Source of the DNA: CAWBLP01 sp963789495
GTDB lineage: Bacteria; Pseudomonadota; Alphaproteobacteria; Acetobacterales; Acetobacteraceae
DNA length: 64,000 nt
Assembly: GCA_963789495.1 (NCBI GenBank)
Contig: CAWBLP010000010.1
Span: 744,001 to 808,000, forward strand
Direction of reading: 5' to 3'
The stretch's first letter is position 1, and every line of letters begins with the position of its first letter. The notes beneath the pieces are model-generated. The model saw only the letters and a list, made by a program, of their open reading frames with translations, had not been told where the DNA came from and did no database searches. Positions 8,902-17,771 of this stretch are shown here, in pieces. A program made the translations under genes and the position numbers.

Positions 8902-9951
8902 TCAGCTCACCGGCGCCTGCAATCCCAGCACCTTGCCGACGGTCTCGTTCCACTGCTTGGCGCAGGCGGTGCCGCAGCGCTTGGCCCAGTTCTGCAGCAC
9001 GGCGCCTTCGACCAGTTTCTTGTAGCGGGCCTGGTCGGCGGCGGAGATCGGCGACAGCGTCATGTGGGCCATTTTGCCCATGGTGCAGGGCTGCTTGCCG
9101 AAGTTGCAGTTCTCGGCTTGCTCGGTTGCGGCGCGAATGGTCACCCACATCTTGTCCTCGTAGGCCTTCGACTGTTCCAGGATGAAGCTCTGCACGTTCG
9201 GCGGCAGCTTGTTCCAAACGCTGAGATTGACTGCCATCACGTTGATGCTCCAGCCGAGCGACAGCGGGTAGATCGTCTTGGTCACCTCCGGCCAGCCGGC
9301 GGTGTTGCCGCTGAGCGTGCCGGTCACGGCGCAGTCCACCACGCCGTTGTTGAGCGCCGGCACCACCTCCGCGAAGGACATGCTGATCGAGGCGGCACCG
9401 ATGCCCTGCATGAAGTCGCGCATTGTGTTGTTGAACACCCGGATCTTGCGGCCCTTCAGGTCATCCAGTCCGCTGACCGGGGCGCGGCACCAGAACACCT
9501 GCGGCGGGTTGCCGCCGATCGCCAGCAGCTTGGTGTTCCAGTTCTTCTGCATCTGCTGGTCGAGCGCACCGCGCCAGGCATCGCAGGCGGCGCGTGCCTT
9601 GTCGGGTGTCAGTGCCAGGCCAGCGAGGTCGCAACCTTCGAAATGCGGGTCGTCGCCGGCCATCTTCGAGATGTCCATGCTGCCGAAATCCATCACGCCC
9701 AGCTTCAGCATGCGCAGCATGGTCTTGTCGTCGATGCCCATCTGGTCGATCGGCGTGATGTCGGCGGTTATGGCGCCGTGCGAGGCCTCGGGAATCGTCT
9801 TACGCCAGAACGGGATTTCATCCATGAAGGAGCCCACGGTCGGGCTGTTCATGCCGATCACCTTGAAATGTTCCTTCGGCAGATCCTCGGCGCGTGCGGA
9901 ACCAAGACAGAGCAACGAAACCGCAACCGCGGCGAGCATCCGGACGAGCAT
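8902..9951 (-). CDS. dctP: TRAP transporter substrate-binding protein
   Basis: The 349-residue protein has a Sec signal peptide (MLVRMLAAVAVSLLCLGSARA, cut before EDLP) and a DctP-type solute-binding domain with RKIRVFNNTMRDFMQGIG, where the arginine normally binds the substrate carboxylate, followed by FAEVVPALNNGVVDCAVTG. It captures an acidic solute in the periplasm. AGGAG at 9961-9965 is 9 nt from ATG 9951 but too close to the alternative ATGs at 9957 and 9960. First gene of the operon. Extra cysteine pairs near the C-terminus could form disulfides. Confidence 0.9.
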   Translation of the reverse strand: MLVRMLAAVAVSLLCLGSARAEDLPKEHFKVIGMNSPTVGSFMDEIPFWRKTIPEASHGAITADITPIDQMGIDDKTMLRMLKLGVMDFGSMDISKMAGDDPHFEGCDLAGLALTPDKARAACDAWRGALDQQMQKNWNTKLLAIGGNPPQVFWCRAPVSGLDDLKGRKIRVFNNTMRDFMQGIGAASISMSFAEVVPALNNGVVDCAVTGTLSGNTAGWPEVTKTIYPLSLGWSINVMAVNLSVWNKLPPNVQSFILEQSKAYEDKMWVTIRAATEQAENCNFGKQPCTMGKMAHMTLSPISAADQARYKKLVEGAVLQNWAKRCGTACAKQWNETVGKVLGLQAPVS

Positions 9952-10132
9952 TGCCATCATCTCCTGAGCTGGCGTAGTGACACGGAGCCCAGCAAGCCGC
10001 GTGCCATCGCCTCGAGCGTGGTGACCACCGCAGTTTCGGGCGATGATTTCGTGTGAGACTGGTTGACGCATGGCGGCCGCGCCGGCATCGCGCCGATGCG
10101 CAGCAGGACGGACCGCAGGAGGGGAGTGAAGG

Positions 10133-10558
10133 ATGGTGCAAGCCGTGACCGGCCGCTGTCTTTGTGGCGCGGTGCGATTTCAGTTCGACCGGCCACCAGT
10201 CATGACGCGCGTCTGCTGGTGCCGGGACTGCCAGTACCTGTCCGCGGGCAATGCCTCGGTCAATGCGATCTTCCGCACCGAGGGCTTCCAGCTAACCGGT
10301 GCAACGAGTGAGTATTGCAGCGTCGCGGACAGCGGCAGCCGCATGCGCCGTCGCTTCTGTTCCAACTGCGGCACGCCGCTGTTCAGCGAGGCGCTGAGCC
10401 GGCCCGACCTGATCGTGGTCCGCGTCGGCGCGCTGGACGATCCCAATGCAGTTCAGCCATCAGGGGTGATCTGGACGGCATCGGCGCCGAGTTGGGGCAT
10501 GATCGATCGCGATCTGCCGTGCAGCCAGGGTCAGCCGGCGCCCATTGCCGTCGATTGA
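10133..10558 (+). CDS. GFA/CENP-V family zinc protein
   Basis: The 141-residue protein has the GFA (glutathione-dependent formaldehyde-activating-like) fold, with zinc-binding cysteines in GRCLCGAVRF, CWCRDCQ and CSNCGTPLFSE. Members bind two zincs; some handle glutathione adducts, most are uncharacterised. The start is supported by AGGAGGGGA about 8 nt upstream. It diverges from dctP and is followed by a convergent LysR gene, so it looks like a single-gene unit. Function beyond zinc binding is not inferable. Confidence 0.85.
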   Translation: MVQAVTGRCLCGAVRFQFDRPPVMTRVCWCRDCQYLSAGNASVNAIFRTEGFQLTGATSEYCSVADSGSRMRRRFCSNCGTPLFSEALSRPDLIVVRVGALDDPNAVQPSGVIWTASAPSWGMIDRDLPCSQGQPAPIAVD

Positions 10559-10594
10559 ACCAACGCGGGCGGCCGGACGGCGCTGCTGTCGCCG

Positions 10595-11449
10595 TCAGCG
10601 CTGCAATCGGTCGCCGCTCGCCAGCAACGCCTCGCCCAGCGCCGCGGCGGCGCCACGTTCGCCGGCGCGCGCTGCCAGCACCACGAAGTCGACGCCGCCC
10701 ACGTCCGGCAGCCGGTAGGAGGCCGGCACCTCCGACAGCCCGTCCGGCATCAGTCCGCGCGCGTGCACCGTCACCCCGAGCCCGGCCAGCACCGCCGCCC
10801 GCAGTCCGCTCAGGCTGGAGCTGGTGCAGACGATGCGCCAGGCGCGCCCCTGTCCCTCCAGCGCGTCCAGTGCGCTGGAGCGGGTGATGCTCGGCGACGG
10901 GTAGAGGATCAGCGGAATCGGCTGCGCCGGGTCGAACCGGGTGGCCTCGGAGCCGATCCAGGCCAGCCGGTCGCGCCAGACCAGGCGGCCGCGACCATCG
11001 CCGGCGCGCCGCTTGCAGAGCGCCAGGTCCAACTCGCCGGCATCGAGCTTTTCATACAGCGTCGCACTGACGGCGACGGTTAGCTCCAGATCGACCGCCG
11101 CATGCAATTGCATGAAGTCGCGCAGCAGGTCGGGCAAATGCGACGTCACGAAATCCTCCGACGTGCCGAAGCGCAGCCGGCCGCGCAGCTGCGACGCCCG
11201 GAAATACCGTTCGGCTCGCTCGTTCGCTGCCAGGATCGACTGTGCGAATCCCACCATCGCCTCGCCGTCCGCGGTCGGCACCACCGAATGCGTGTCGCGC
11301 ACGAACAGGCGGCGGCCGGCCTCCTGCTCCAGCTTGCGCACGTGCTGGCTGACGGTGGACTGGCGCAGACCAAGACGACGGCCGGCCTCGGTGAAGTTGC
11401 GGGTCTGGGCGACGGCGAGAAAGCTGCGCAGCAGCACGGGGTCCAGCAT
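10595..11449 (-). CDS. LysR-family transcriptional regulator
   Basis: The 284-residue protein starts MLDPVLLRSFLAVAQTRNFTEAG and has the winged-helix DNA-reading segment LRQSTVSQHVRKLEQEAG (about 30-47), followed by a type-2 periplasmic-binding fold effector domain (about 90-280). ATG 11449 gives the usual family N-terminus; an in-frame ATG at 11476 would add nine residues. It is divergent from a bile-acid-symporter-like gene 128 bp away, the classical LysR layout, so it probably regulates that transporter and itself. Confidence 0.9.
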   Translation of the reverse strand: MLDPVLLRSFLAVAQTRNFTEAGRRLGLRQSTVSQHVRKLEQEAGRRLFVRDTHSVVPTADGEAMVGFAQSILAANERAERYFRASQLRGRLRFGTSEDFVTSHLPDLLRDFMQLHAAVDLELTVAVSATLYEKLDAGELDLALCKRRAGDGRGRLVWRDRLAWIGSEATRFDPAQPIPLILYPSPSITRSSALDALEGQGRAWRIVCTSSSLSGLRAAVLAGLGVTVHARGLMPDGLSEVPASYRLPDVGGVDFVVLAARAGERGAAAALGEALLASGDRLQR

Positions 11450-11577
11450 GGCGGCGCCTCGGTCATCATAATTCATGATGACACTAAGATTGGTCAGCGG
11501 TCTTCTCAATAACGCCGCGGTGCCGCACATGGACGCCGAAGGATCAGGAAGCCTCTGGCAGGACAAGGACCCGCACG

Positions 11578-12585
11578 ATGGCGACACGACTGCTCTCCCG
11601 GCTGAGCCCCGATGCGTTCGTGGTGACCATCCTCGGCATGGTGGCGCTCGCCTCCCTGCTGCCGGCCAGCGGGCCGGGCGCGGTGGCGCTGGGCTACGTC
11701 ACCACGGCCGCGATCACCTTGCTGTTCTTCCTGCATGGGGCGCGGCTGGCGCCCGAGGCGGCGCTGACCGGGGCGCGCAACTGGCGGCTGCATGTTCTGG
11801 TATTCGCCAGCACCTTCCTGCTGTTCCCGGCGCTGGGCCTGGCGGCGCGAGCGGCGATGCCGGCGCTGCTGACGCCGCCGCTGTGGACCGGCCTGCTGCT
11901 GCTGTGTGTGCTGCCCTCCACCGTGCAGTCCTCGATCGCCTTCACCTCGATCGCGCGCGGCAACGTGCCGGCGGCGCTGTGCGCGGCGACCGCGTCCAAT
12001 CTGCTGGGCATGCTGCTGACCCCGCTGCTGGCCGGGCTGCTGCTCAGCACCCATGGCGGGTTCTCGCTGCGGGCGGTGGGCGACATCGCGCTGCAGCTGC
12101 TGCTGCCGTTCCTGGCCGGGCAGCTCGCCCGCCGCTGGATTGGCGACTGGGCGGCGCGCAACAAGCGGCTGCTGGGGCTGGTGGATCGCGGCTCGATCCT
12201 GCTGGTGGTTTATGCCGCGTTCAGTGAGGGCGTGACGCACGGGCTGTGGCACCGGCTCGACCTGGCGCAGTTCGGCACCCTGCTGACGATCGATCTGGCC
12301 CTGCTGGTGGCGATGCTGGCGGCCACCATGCTGGCCGGGGCCTGGCTCGGGTTCTCCCGGCCGGACCGGATCGCGCTGGTGTTCTGCGGCTCCAAGAAAA
12401 GCCTGGCGAGCGGCCTGCCGATGGCGAGCGTGCTGTTTGCCGGCCCATCGGTGGGGCTGATCGTGCTGCCGCTGATGGTGTTCCACCAGATCCAGCTCAT
12501 GGCCTGCGCCACCCTGGCGCGGCGCTATGCGGCGGCGGAGCAGCGGCAGCCTGGGCTGCTGGCCGGCGGATCGGTGATCACCTGA
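11578..12585 (+). CDS. Bile acid:sodium symporter family (SBF-like) transporter
   Basis: The 335-residue integral membrane protein has about 10 hydrophobic helices and matches the SBF-like subgroup (YfeH type). STVQSSIAFTSIARGNVPAALCAATASN and CGSKKSLASGLPMASVLF are the conserved crossover motifs, including the polar residues used for cation binding in ASBT relatives. It imports an organic anion with sodium or acts as an exporter; the substrate is unknown. The divergent LysR gene probably controls it. Confidence 0.88.
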   Translation: MATRLLSRLSPDAFVVTILGMVALASLLPASGPGAVALGYVTTAAITLLFFLHGARLAPEAALTGARNWRLHVLVFASTFLLFPALGLAARAAMPALLTPPLWTGLLLLCVLPSTVQSSIAFTSIARGNVPAALCAATASNLLGMLLTPLLAGLLLSTHGGFSLRAVGDIALQLLLPFLAGQLARRWIGDWAARNKRLLGLVDRGSILLVVYAAFSEGVTHGLWHRLDLAQFGTLLTIDLALLVAMLAATMLAGAWLGFSRPDRIALVFCGSKKSLASGLPMASVLFAGPSVGLIVLPLMVFHQIQLMACATLARRYAAAEQRQPGLLAGGSVIT

Positions 12586-12627
12586 CCGCGGAGGGGGGAC
12601 GGGGTCGGTCCGCCGCCGCGTTGCGGC

Positions 12628-14829
12628 TCACCCCGGAGGGGCGGCGTCCACTTCCAGCACGCCGGCGTCGCTGAGGCATTCCCGCACCTTGGCGGCCAGC
12701 TCATCGAAGGTGAACGGCTTGGCCAGGAAGTGCATGCCCTGCGTCGCGGCCTGCTGGTCCTGCAGCGCGGCGCTGAGATTATAGCCGGTGGTGAACAGTA
12801 CCCGCAGCTCCGGGCAGACATTCCGGGCCGCATCCGCCAGCGCCTGGCCATTCACCCCGCCCGGCAGGCCCACATCAGTGAACAGCAGGTCGATGCCGCC
12901 GCGATCGGCGATCAGGCGGAACGCCTCCATGGCATCGGGCGCCTCCAGGACGACATAGCCCAGGTCCCGCAGCGCCTCCACCGAGGACCGTCGCACGTCC
13001 TCATCATCCTCGACCACCAGGATGGTCTCGCCGGCATCGCGCGCCGGGATCGGACCCGGCTGTGCGGCCACCGCGGCAGCGACCGGTTGCGCCAGGTAAC
13101 GCGGCAGGTAGATCCGCACCGTGGTTCCCTCGCCCGGCTCGCTCTGTAGCCGGATGTGCCCGCGCGACTGGGTGACGAAGCTGTACACCATCGCCAGCCC
13201 CAGGCCGCTGGCCTCGCTCCCGAACTTGGTGGTGAAGAACGGATCGAACACCCGGCCCAGCGTCTCGCGCGACATCCCCGTACCGGTATCGGTGACGGCG
13301 AGCATCACGTAAGCACCGGCGGTGGCGTCGGGATGCCCCGCGGCGTAGGTCTCGTCGAGATGGGTGTTGGCGGTCTCGATGGTCAGCTTGCCGCCGTCCG
13401 GCATCGCCTCATGCGCATTCACCGCCAGGTGCAGCAGCGCTGCCTCCAACTGGTTGGCATCGGCCCGAGTGAGCCACAGCCCGCCCGGCAGCACCGTCTC
13501 GATCGCGATGCTCTCGCCCAGTGTGCGGCGCAGCAGATCGGACATGCCGGCCACCAGCCGGCCGACATTCAGCGGCTCGGGATCGAGCGGCTGCTGGCGG
13601 GAGAAGGCAAGCAGGCGGTGGGTCAGCGTCGCGGCCCGCCGCACGCCTTGCATCGCGGCATCCGCCCGGCGGAGCAGCGCGTCCGAACCGGCGGGCAGTC
13701 GGCGCATCAGCAGCTCGATATTGCTGCTGATCGCGGTCAGGTGGTTGTTGAAGTCGTGCGCGATGCCACGGGTCAGCCGGCCCACGGCCTCCATCTTCTG
13801 CGCCTGGCGCAGCGTCTCCTCGGCCGCCTCGCGGCGCCGCACCTCCTGGCGCAGCGTGTTCAGCACCGTCGATTCCCGCCGCGCCCGCCGGGTCGCGGTC
13901 AGGCTCAGCGCGAACAGCGCGAGCATCGCCGGAATGCCGACCGCCAGGTACCACGCCACCCGTTCGAGCCAGGCGCGGCGGATCGAAATCCAGGGCCGTG
14001 TCGCCGTGGCATAGACCGGATAGGACTCCACCTTGCGATACGCGAACAGCCACTCGGCGTCACTGTCCGAGGTTGCCCCGCGCAGCAGGCCGGCCACCGG
14101 ATTGCGCACCACCGCCTTCAGCAGCAGGATGCCGACGTCATCGCCCGACCTTATTGGGGGGGCTTCGGCATAACGCGCCAGCCTCATGCCATCCTGGCGA
14201 TACAAGGCGGCGCTATAGTCCCGGCTGTGGTCGAACAGTTCCTGGTGGAACGCCTCGAAATAGTGCGGCGACGCCTCCACCAGCACATAGCCCCGGAAGC
14301 GTGCAGGATCGTCGCCCAACCGCCGCGCGAACGTGAAGGCCGGCCGGTGTTCGATCGGATCCTCGGCCAGCAGACCGACATGGAATGGCTGGCGCAAATC
14401 CTGCAGCGCGCGCACGACATGCGGCAGGTCGAGGATGGTGGCGTGGTCCACCGGATACTGCGAGGCAGCCAGCAGGAGCTGCCCGTCCGCGGCGACGACG
14501 ACGACATCGCTGACCTGCGGCAGGCGGCGCGTCATCGCCCGGATCGCATCACGCAGCGTGGCCTCCTGGACAATGATCTGGGCGTCGTCCAGTTGCCCCA
14601 GCAGATCGTTGACCCGGTCGGCCACCAGCATGTGCGTGTCCAGCACCTTGGTCGCCTGTTCCGTGGCGATCGCCACCGTCCGCCGCACCATATCGTGCGC
14701 ATCGGCGAGTGTGGACTGCCAGGCCAGATAGCTACCGATGGCAATCATCAGAACCGGCGCCGCCAGGGATGCCACGACAAGACCGTGCAGGGTGCGGGTG
14801 GCGCTATTGGCGGGGCTGGCTTCGCTCAT
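12628..14829 (-). CDS. Hybrid sensor histidine kinase with C-terminal receiver
   Basis: The 733-residue protein contains an N-terminal membrane helix (about 10-35), an extracytoplasmic Cache-like sensor domain (about 40-285), a second helix (about 290-310), a short coiled coil, a HisKA domain with H-box GIAHDFNNHLTAI, an HATPase_c domain (VMLAVTDTGTGMS and ASGLGLAMVYSFV) and a C-terminal receiver (ILVVEDDEDVRRS, phosphoacceptor Asp in LLFTDVGLPGG, Lys in LAKPFT). The HDFNN box is typical of the PAS-less, Cache-linked hybrid kinases of alphaproteobacteria. No separate response regulator lies next to it, so phosphate probably leaves through a distant regulator or phosphotransferase. Signal unknown. 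Confidence 0.92.
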   Translation of the reverse strand: MSEASPANSATRTLHGLVVASLAAPVLMIAIGSYLAWQSTLADAHDMVRRTVAIATEQATKVLDTHMLVADRVNDLLGQLDDAQIIVQEATLRDAIRAMTRRLPQVSDVVVVAADGQLLLAASQYPVDHATILDLPHVVRALQDLRQPFHVGLLAEDPIEHRPAFTFARRLGDDPARFRGYVLVEASPHYFEAFHQELFDHSRDYSAALYRQDGMRLARYAEAPPIRSGDDVGILLLKAVVRNPVAGLLRGATSDSDAEWLFAYRKVESYPVYATATRPWISIRRAWLERVAWYLAVGIPAMLALFALSLTATRRARRESTVLNTLRQEVRRREAAEETLRQAQKMEAVGRLTRGIAHDFNNHLTAISSNIELLMRRLPAGSDALLRRADAAMQGVRRAATLTHRLLAFSRQQPLDPEPLNVGRLVAGMSDLLRRTLGESIAIETVLPGGLWLTRADANQLEAALLHLAVNAHEAMPDGGKLTIETANTHLDETYAAGHPDATAGAYVMLAVTDTGTGMSRETLGRVFDPFFTTKFGSEASGLGLAMVYSFVTQSRGHIRLQSEPGEGTTVRIYLPRYLAQPVAAAVAAQPGPIPARDAGETILVVEDDEDVRRSSVEALRDLGYVVLEAPDAMEAFRLIADRGGIDLLFTDVGLPGGVNGQALADAARNVCPELRVLFTTGYNLSAALQDQQAATQGMHFLAKPFTFDELAAKVRECLSDAGVLEVDAAPPG

Positions 14830-15040
14830 GCTCCCTGGGGGGTGTCAGTCGGATTGCGGCGTGTCCGCTCGATCCACCGAGACCCGGCCGCCGGCCGGCG
14901 CGGGTACCAAAAAAGGAACAGATCACAGAGGTCCGGTGGTGACCAATTGTTGGCATAAGGTGCAGACCGTCGCCAGACCGATACGATCAAGCTGTGGTGA
15001 GCGGCGCTCATTAGGTCCGTCGGTCGCCGGCCTCGCCCGG

Positions 15041-15940
15041 TCACACACTGCCGCGGCCGATCGCGTGCCAGCGCACCCGGCGCATCTTGTTACCGCGGAA
15101 CAGCCGCAACTGAAGCAGCCACAGCTCCGCCTCCCGCACCAGCGGCATGGCCTGACGCGCCGTCGGCTTCAGGTCCTCCAGGTCGCCCACCACCTGTCGC
15201 CAGCCGAACAAGGCCTGCTGCACGTGGCGATGGGAGACGTCCTCCACGATGCGCACGTCGAAGCCGAGGCGGGTCAGGATGCGGGTCACGTTGGCCTGGG
15301 TCGGGACGCTGTCAGGCTCCCGGCTGGCGCGTCGGGTCCAGGCCCGGACGTCCGGGTCGGCCAGATCGAGCGGCGTATCCGCGGCGTTGTCCACCACGGT
15401 GATCTGGCCGCCGGGTTTCAAGGCGACGGTGGCGGCCGCCAGTACCAATTCGTGGTTGCCGTCGCGCAGCGGGTCCAGCGCCAATGCGTGGTGGAAGTAG
15501 CTGCGGCCGAATTCCGGCGCGTGCGGGTCCCAGCTTTCGATCTGGGCGCGCCGCCCCAGACCGGTGCGGATGCTGCGTTCGTTGCCGAGCGCGGCGAGGT
15601 CCGAGTCGGTTTCGAAGCCGGTGACCCACACCCCGAGATGCGAGGCGACGCAGCAGGGCGCGCCACCGCTGCCCGCGCCGATCAGCAGCAGGCTGGATGC
15701 CGCCGACAGGCCAAGCGGCCGGGCGAGGCGCAGGATTTCCAACTCGCCGCCGGGAATTTGGAACCCGTCGCCCCACAGGGCGTCGGTCACCGACAGCCGC
15801 TCCGCCGGCCAGACCTCTGGCCGGTCCTGCACCGCGACGTCCTCCGCCTGCGCCACCTCGACGGCGCGCTTGCGCGACACGGCCGGCGGTGCTTGATCCG
15901 CCGTGCGTCCGATCCATTTTCCCAGGCTTGGCCATCGCAT
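15041..15940 (-). CDS. SAM-dependent methyltransferase-like protein
   Basis: The 299-residue protein has a Rossmann methyltransferase core: motif I is LLLIGAGSGGAPCCVA (about 118-133), an acidic residue follows in VTGFETDSD, and ALKPGGQITVVDN is the motif after strand 5. The start at 15940 is fixed by GGAGGTG 7 nt upstream. The N-terminal third has no clear match and the substrate cannot be read. It is transcribed leftward, away from lpxB, and a GC-rich repeat lies between the two. Confidence 0.75.
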   Translation of the reverse strand: MRWPSLGKWIGRTADQAPPAVSRKRAVEVAQAEDVAVQDRPEVWPAERLSVTDALWGDGFQIPGGELEILRLARPLGLSAASSLLLIGAGSGGAPCCVASHLGVWVTGFETDSDLAALGNERSIRTGLGRRAQIESWDPHAPEFGRSYFHHALALDPLRDGNHELVLAAATVALKPGGQITVVDNAADTPLDLADPDVRAWTRRASREPDSVPTQANVTRILTRLGFDVRIVEDVSHRHVQQALFGWRQVVGDLEDLKPTARQAMPLVREAELWLLQLRLFRGNKMRRVRWHAIGRGSV

Positions 15941-16021
15941 CGCCCACACCTCCGTAGGTAGAGTGTGGCCAATCAGTTGAAAAACCGTTGCCAAATTTGC
16001 CAAATCGGTCGCCGGAGCGTT

Positions 16022-16215
16022 GCCCCGAATCCCACCGGGAGACGTTGTCTCCTGGAGCTTCAGCAAGGCCACAGCCTTTGCAATCGGGTTCGATTGGGGG
16101 TGGGGAGGGGCCAAGCGCACCCTCCCCACCCCAAACAGCGTCGGTTCCGAGGGCCGGGTCCGTGGCGGGGATACAAGGGACAGCGACCCTTGATGGGGGT
16201 CCGGTGGCAACGCCC
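16022..16215 (-). repeat. GC-rich interspersed repeat R1, copy a
   Basis: About 190 bp of short palindromes that recur, in the opposite orientation, near 27.8 kb and 38.7 kb (paired CTCCACCC/GGGTGGGG-like arms, GGGGATACAAGGGACAGCG, and a GGGGxGTTGCCCC-type end). This copy runs right up to and across the GTG start of lpxB. No protein is convincingly encoded. Confidence 0.7.
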
Positions 16216-17394
16216 CCGGCGCTGATCTATCTGATCGCTGGCGAATCCAGCGGTGACGCCTTGGGTGCCCGTCTGATGCAGGCCATCGCGGCGCGCCGGC
16301 CGGATGCGCAGTTCGCCGGCATCGGTGGCGAAGCCATGGCGCATCACGGCCTGCGCAGCCTGTTTCCGATCCATGAGCTGGCGCTGATGGGCCTGGTCGA
16401 GGTGCTGCCGAAGCTTCGCCGGCTCCGCCAGCGGCTGGAGCAAACCGAGGCCGACATCGCGCAGCGCCGGCCCGACATCGTCGTCACCATCGACTCGCCG
16501 GGCTTCACCCTGCGCGTGTTGCGTCGCATCGCCCCGCTGGGCATTCCGCGGGTGCACTATGTCGCGCCCCAGGTCTGGGCCTGGCGGGAAAGCCGCGTGA
16601 AGCACTACCCCGGCCTGTGGGACCGGCTGCTCTGCCTGCTGCCCTTCGAGCCGGCGTTCTTCGCCCGCCATGCTCTGCCGGCCCGGTTCGTCGGCCATCC
16701 GGTGCTGGAAAGCGGCGCCGACCAGGGCGACGCTGCCCGCTTCCGCGCCCGCCACGGCATTCCGGACAGCGCCCGCGTGGTGACGCTGATGCCGGGCAGC
16801 CGCCGCACCGAGGTGTCCCGTCTGCTGCCGATCCTGGGTGCCACCCTGCAGCGCCTGTCGGCCCGCCATCCCAACATGCGCCCGGTGGTGCCGCTGGCCG
16901 GGCCGGTGGCCGAGGCGGTGCGCGCTGGCACCAGAAGCTGGCCGGTGCCGCCTCTGCTGGTGAGCGAGACCGCCGACAAATACGACGCCTTCGCCGCCTC
17001 CGCGGTTGCTCTGACCAAATCCGGCACCTCTACCCTGGAACTGGCGCTCGCCGGCGTGCCGATGCTGGTGACCTATCGGGTCAACCCGCTCTCGGCGGCC
17101 CTGGCGCGGCGGATGGTGAAGGTTCGCTATGCGTCGCTGTTGAACCTGCTGGCCGATCGCGAGGTTGTGCCGGAATTGCTGCAGCAGGATTGCACGCCGG
17201 AGCGGCTGGCCGAGGCACTGCACCGGCTGCTGAGCGAACCCGAGGCGGCTTCGACGCAGCGGGCAGCTTTCCGCGCCGTCCTGACGCTGCTGCATCCGCT
17301 GGCGGGCCTGCCCTCGGAGGCCGCCGCCGCCGCGGTGCTCGAGCTGCTGGCGGAACGCCCGCCGGACGGCCTGGCGATGCAGGCTGCAGGCTGA
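16204..17394 (+). CDS. lpxB: Lipid-A-disaccharide synthase
   Basis: The 396-residue protein is LpxB, the GT19 glycosyltransferase that joins UDP-2,3-diacylglucosamine to lipid X in lipid A synthesis at the inner membrane. It begins VATPPALIYLIAGESSGDALGARLM and carries HYVAPQVWAWRESRVK, FVGHPVLES, LMPGSRRTEVSRLLP and TKSGTSTLELALAGVPMLVTYR, all family hallmarks. GTG 16204 matches the length of relatives, although the frame stays open upstream through the R1 repeat. In many alphaproteobacteria lpxI precedes lpxB; here the repeat occupies that place. Confidence 0.95.
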   Translation: MATPPALIYLIAGESSGDALGARLMQAIAARRPDAQFAGIGGEAMAHHGLRSLFPIHELALMGLVEVLPKLRRLRQRLEQTEADIAQRRPDIVVTIDSPGFTLRVLRRIAPLGIPRVHYVAPQVWAWRESRVKHYPGLWDRLLCLLPFEPAFFARHALPARFVGHPVLESGADQGDAARFRARHGIPDSARVVTLMPGSRRTEVSRLLPILGATLQRLSARHPNMRPVVPLAGPVAEAVRAGTRSWPVPPLLVSETADKYDAFAASAVALTKSGTSTLELALAGVPMLVTYRVNPLSAALARRMVKVRYASLLNLLADREVVPELLQQDCTPERLAEALHRLLSEPEAASTQRAAFRAVLTLLHPLAGLPSEAAAAAVLELLAERPPDGLAMQAAG

Positions 17395-17536
17395 TCAGGA
17401 GGTGAGCGGCGGAATCGGGTGGCGGCCTTGCGACCCCGAGCCCCCTCTGCTATGCGGCGCCCCTCACGTTGTTTCCATCTCATGAATGCCCCTCGCTGAC
17501 GCGGGGCCACACCAGAGGAATGAGGGGCACAGTCCC

Positions 17537-17740
17537 ATGGCCGTTCCAAAGAGAAAAACGTCGCCCTCTCGCCGGGGCATGCGACGCAGCCACGAAGCAT
17601 TGCCGCGTGAAGCGCATGCCGAGTGCCCGAACTGCGGCGAGCTCAAGCGCCCGCATCACATTTGCGGCCATTGCGGCTTCTATGACGGTCGCGAGGTCGT
17701 CGCCGCCGGGAAGGCGCTGAAGGGCGCTGTCCGGGTCTGA
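17537..17740 (+). CDS. rpmF: 50S ribosomal protein L32
   Basis: The 67-residue protein begins MAVPKRKTSPSRRGMRRSHE, the universal L32 N-terminus, and has zinc-ribbon cysteines in ECPNCGELKRPHHICGHCGFY. GAGGGG about 9 nt upstream supports ATG 17537 over the in-frame ATG at 17486. It lies 31 bp before plsX, the common bacterial rpmF-plsX-fabH arrangement that couples ribosome and membrane-lipid synthesis. Confidence 0.97.
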   Translation: MAVPKRKTSPSRRGMRRSHEALPREAHAECPNCGELKRPHHICGHCGFYDGREVVAAGKALKGAVRV

Positions 17741-17771
17741 CGCCGGGCGGCCGCGTGTCGGCGTCCCCGCC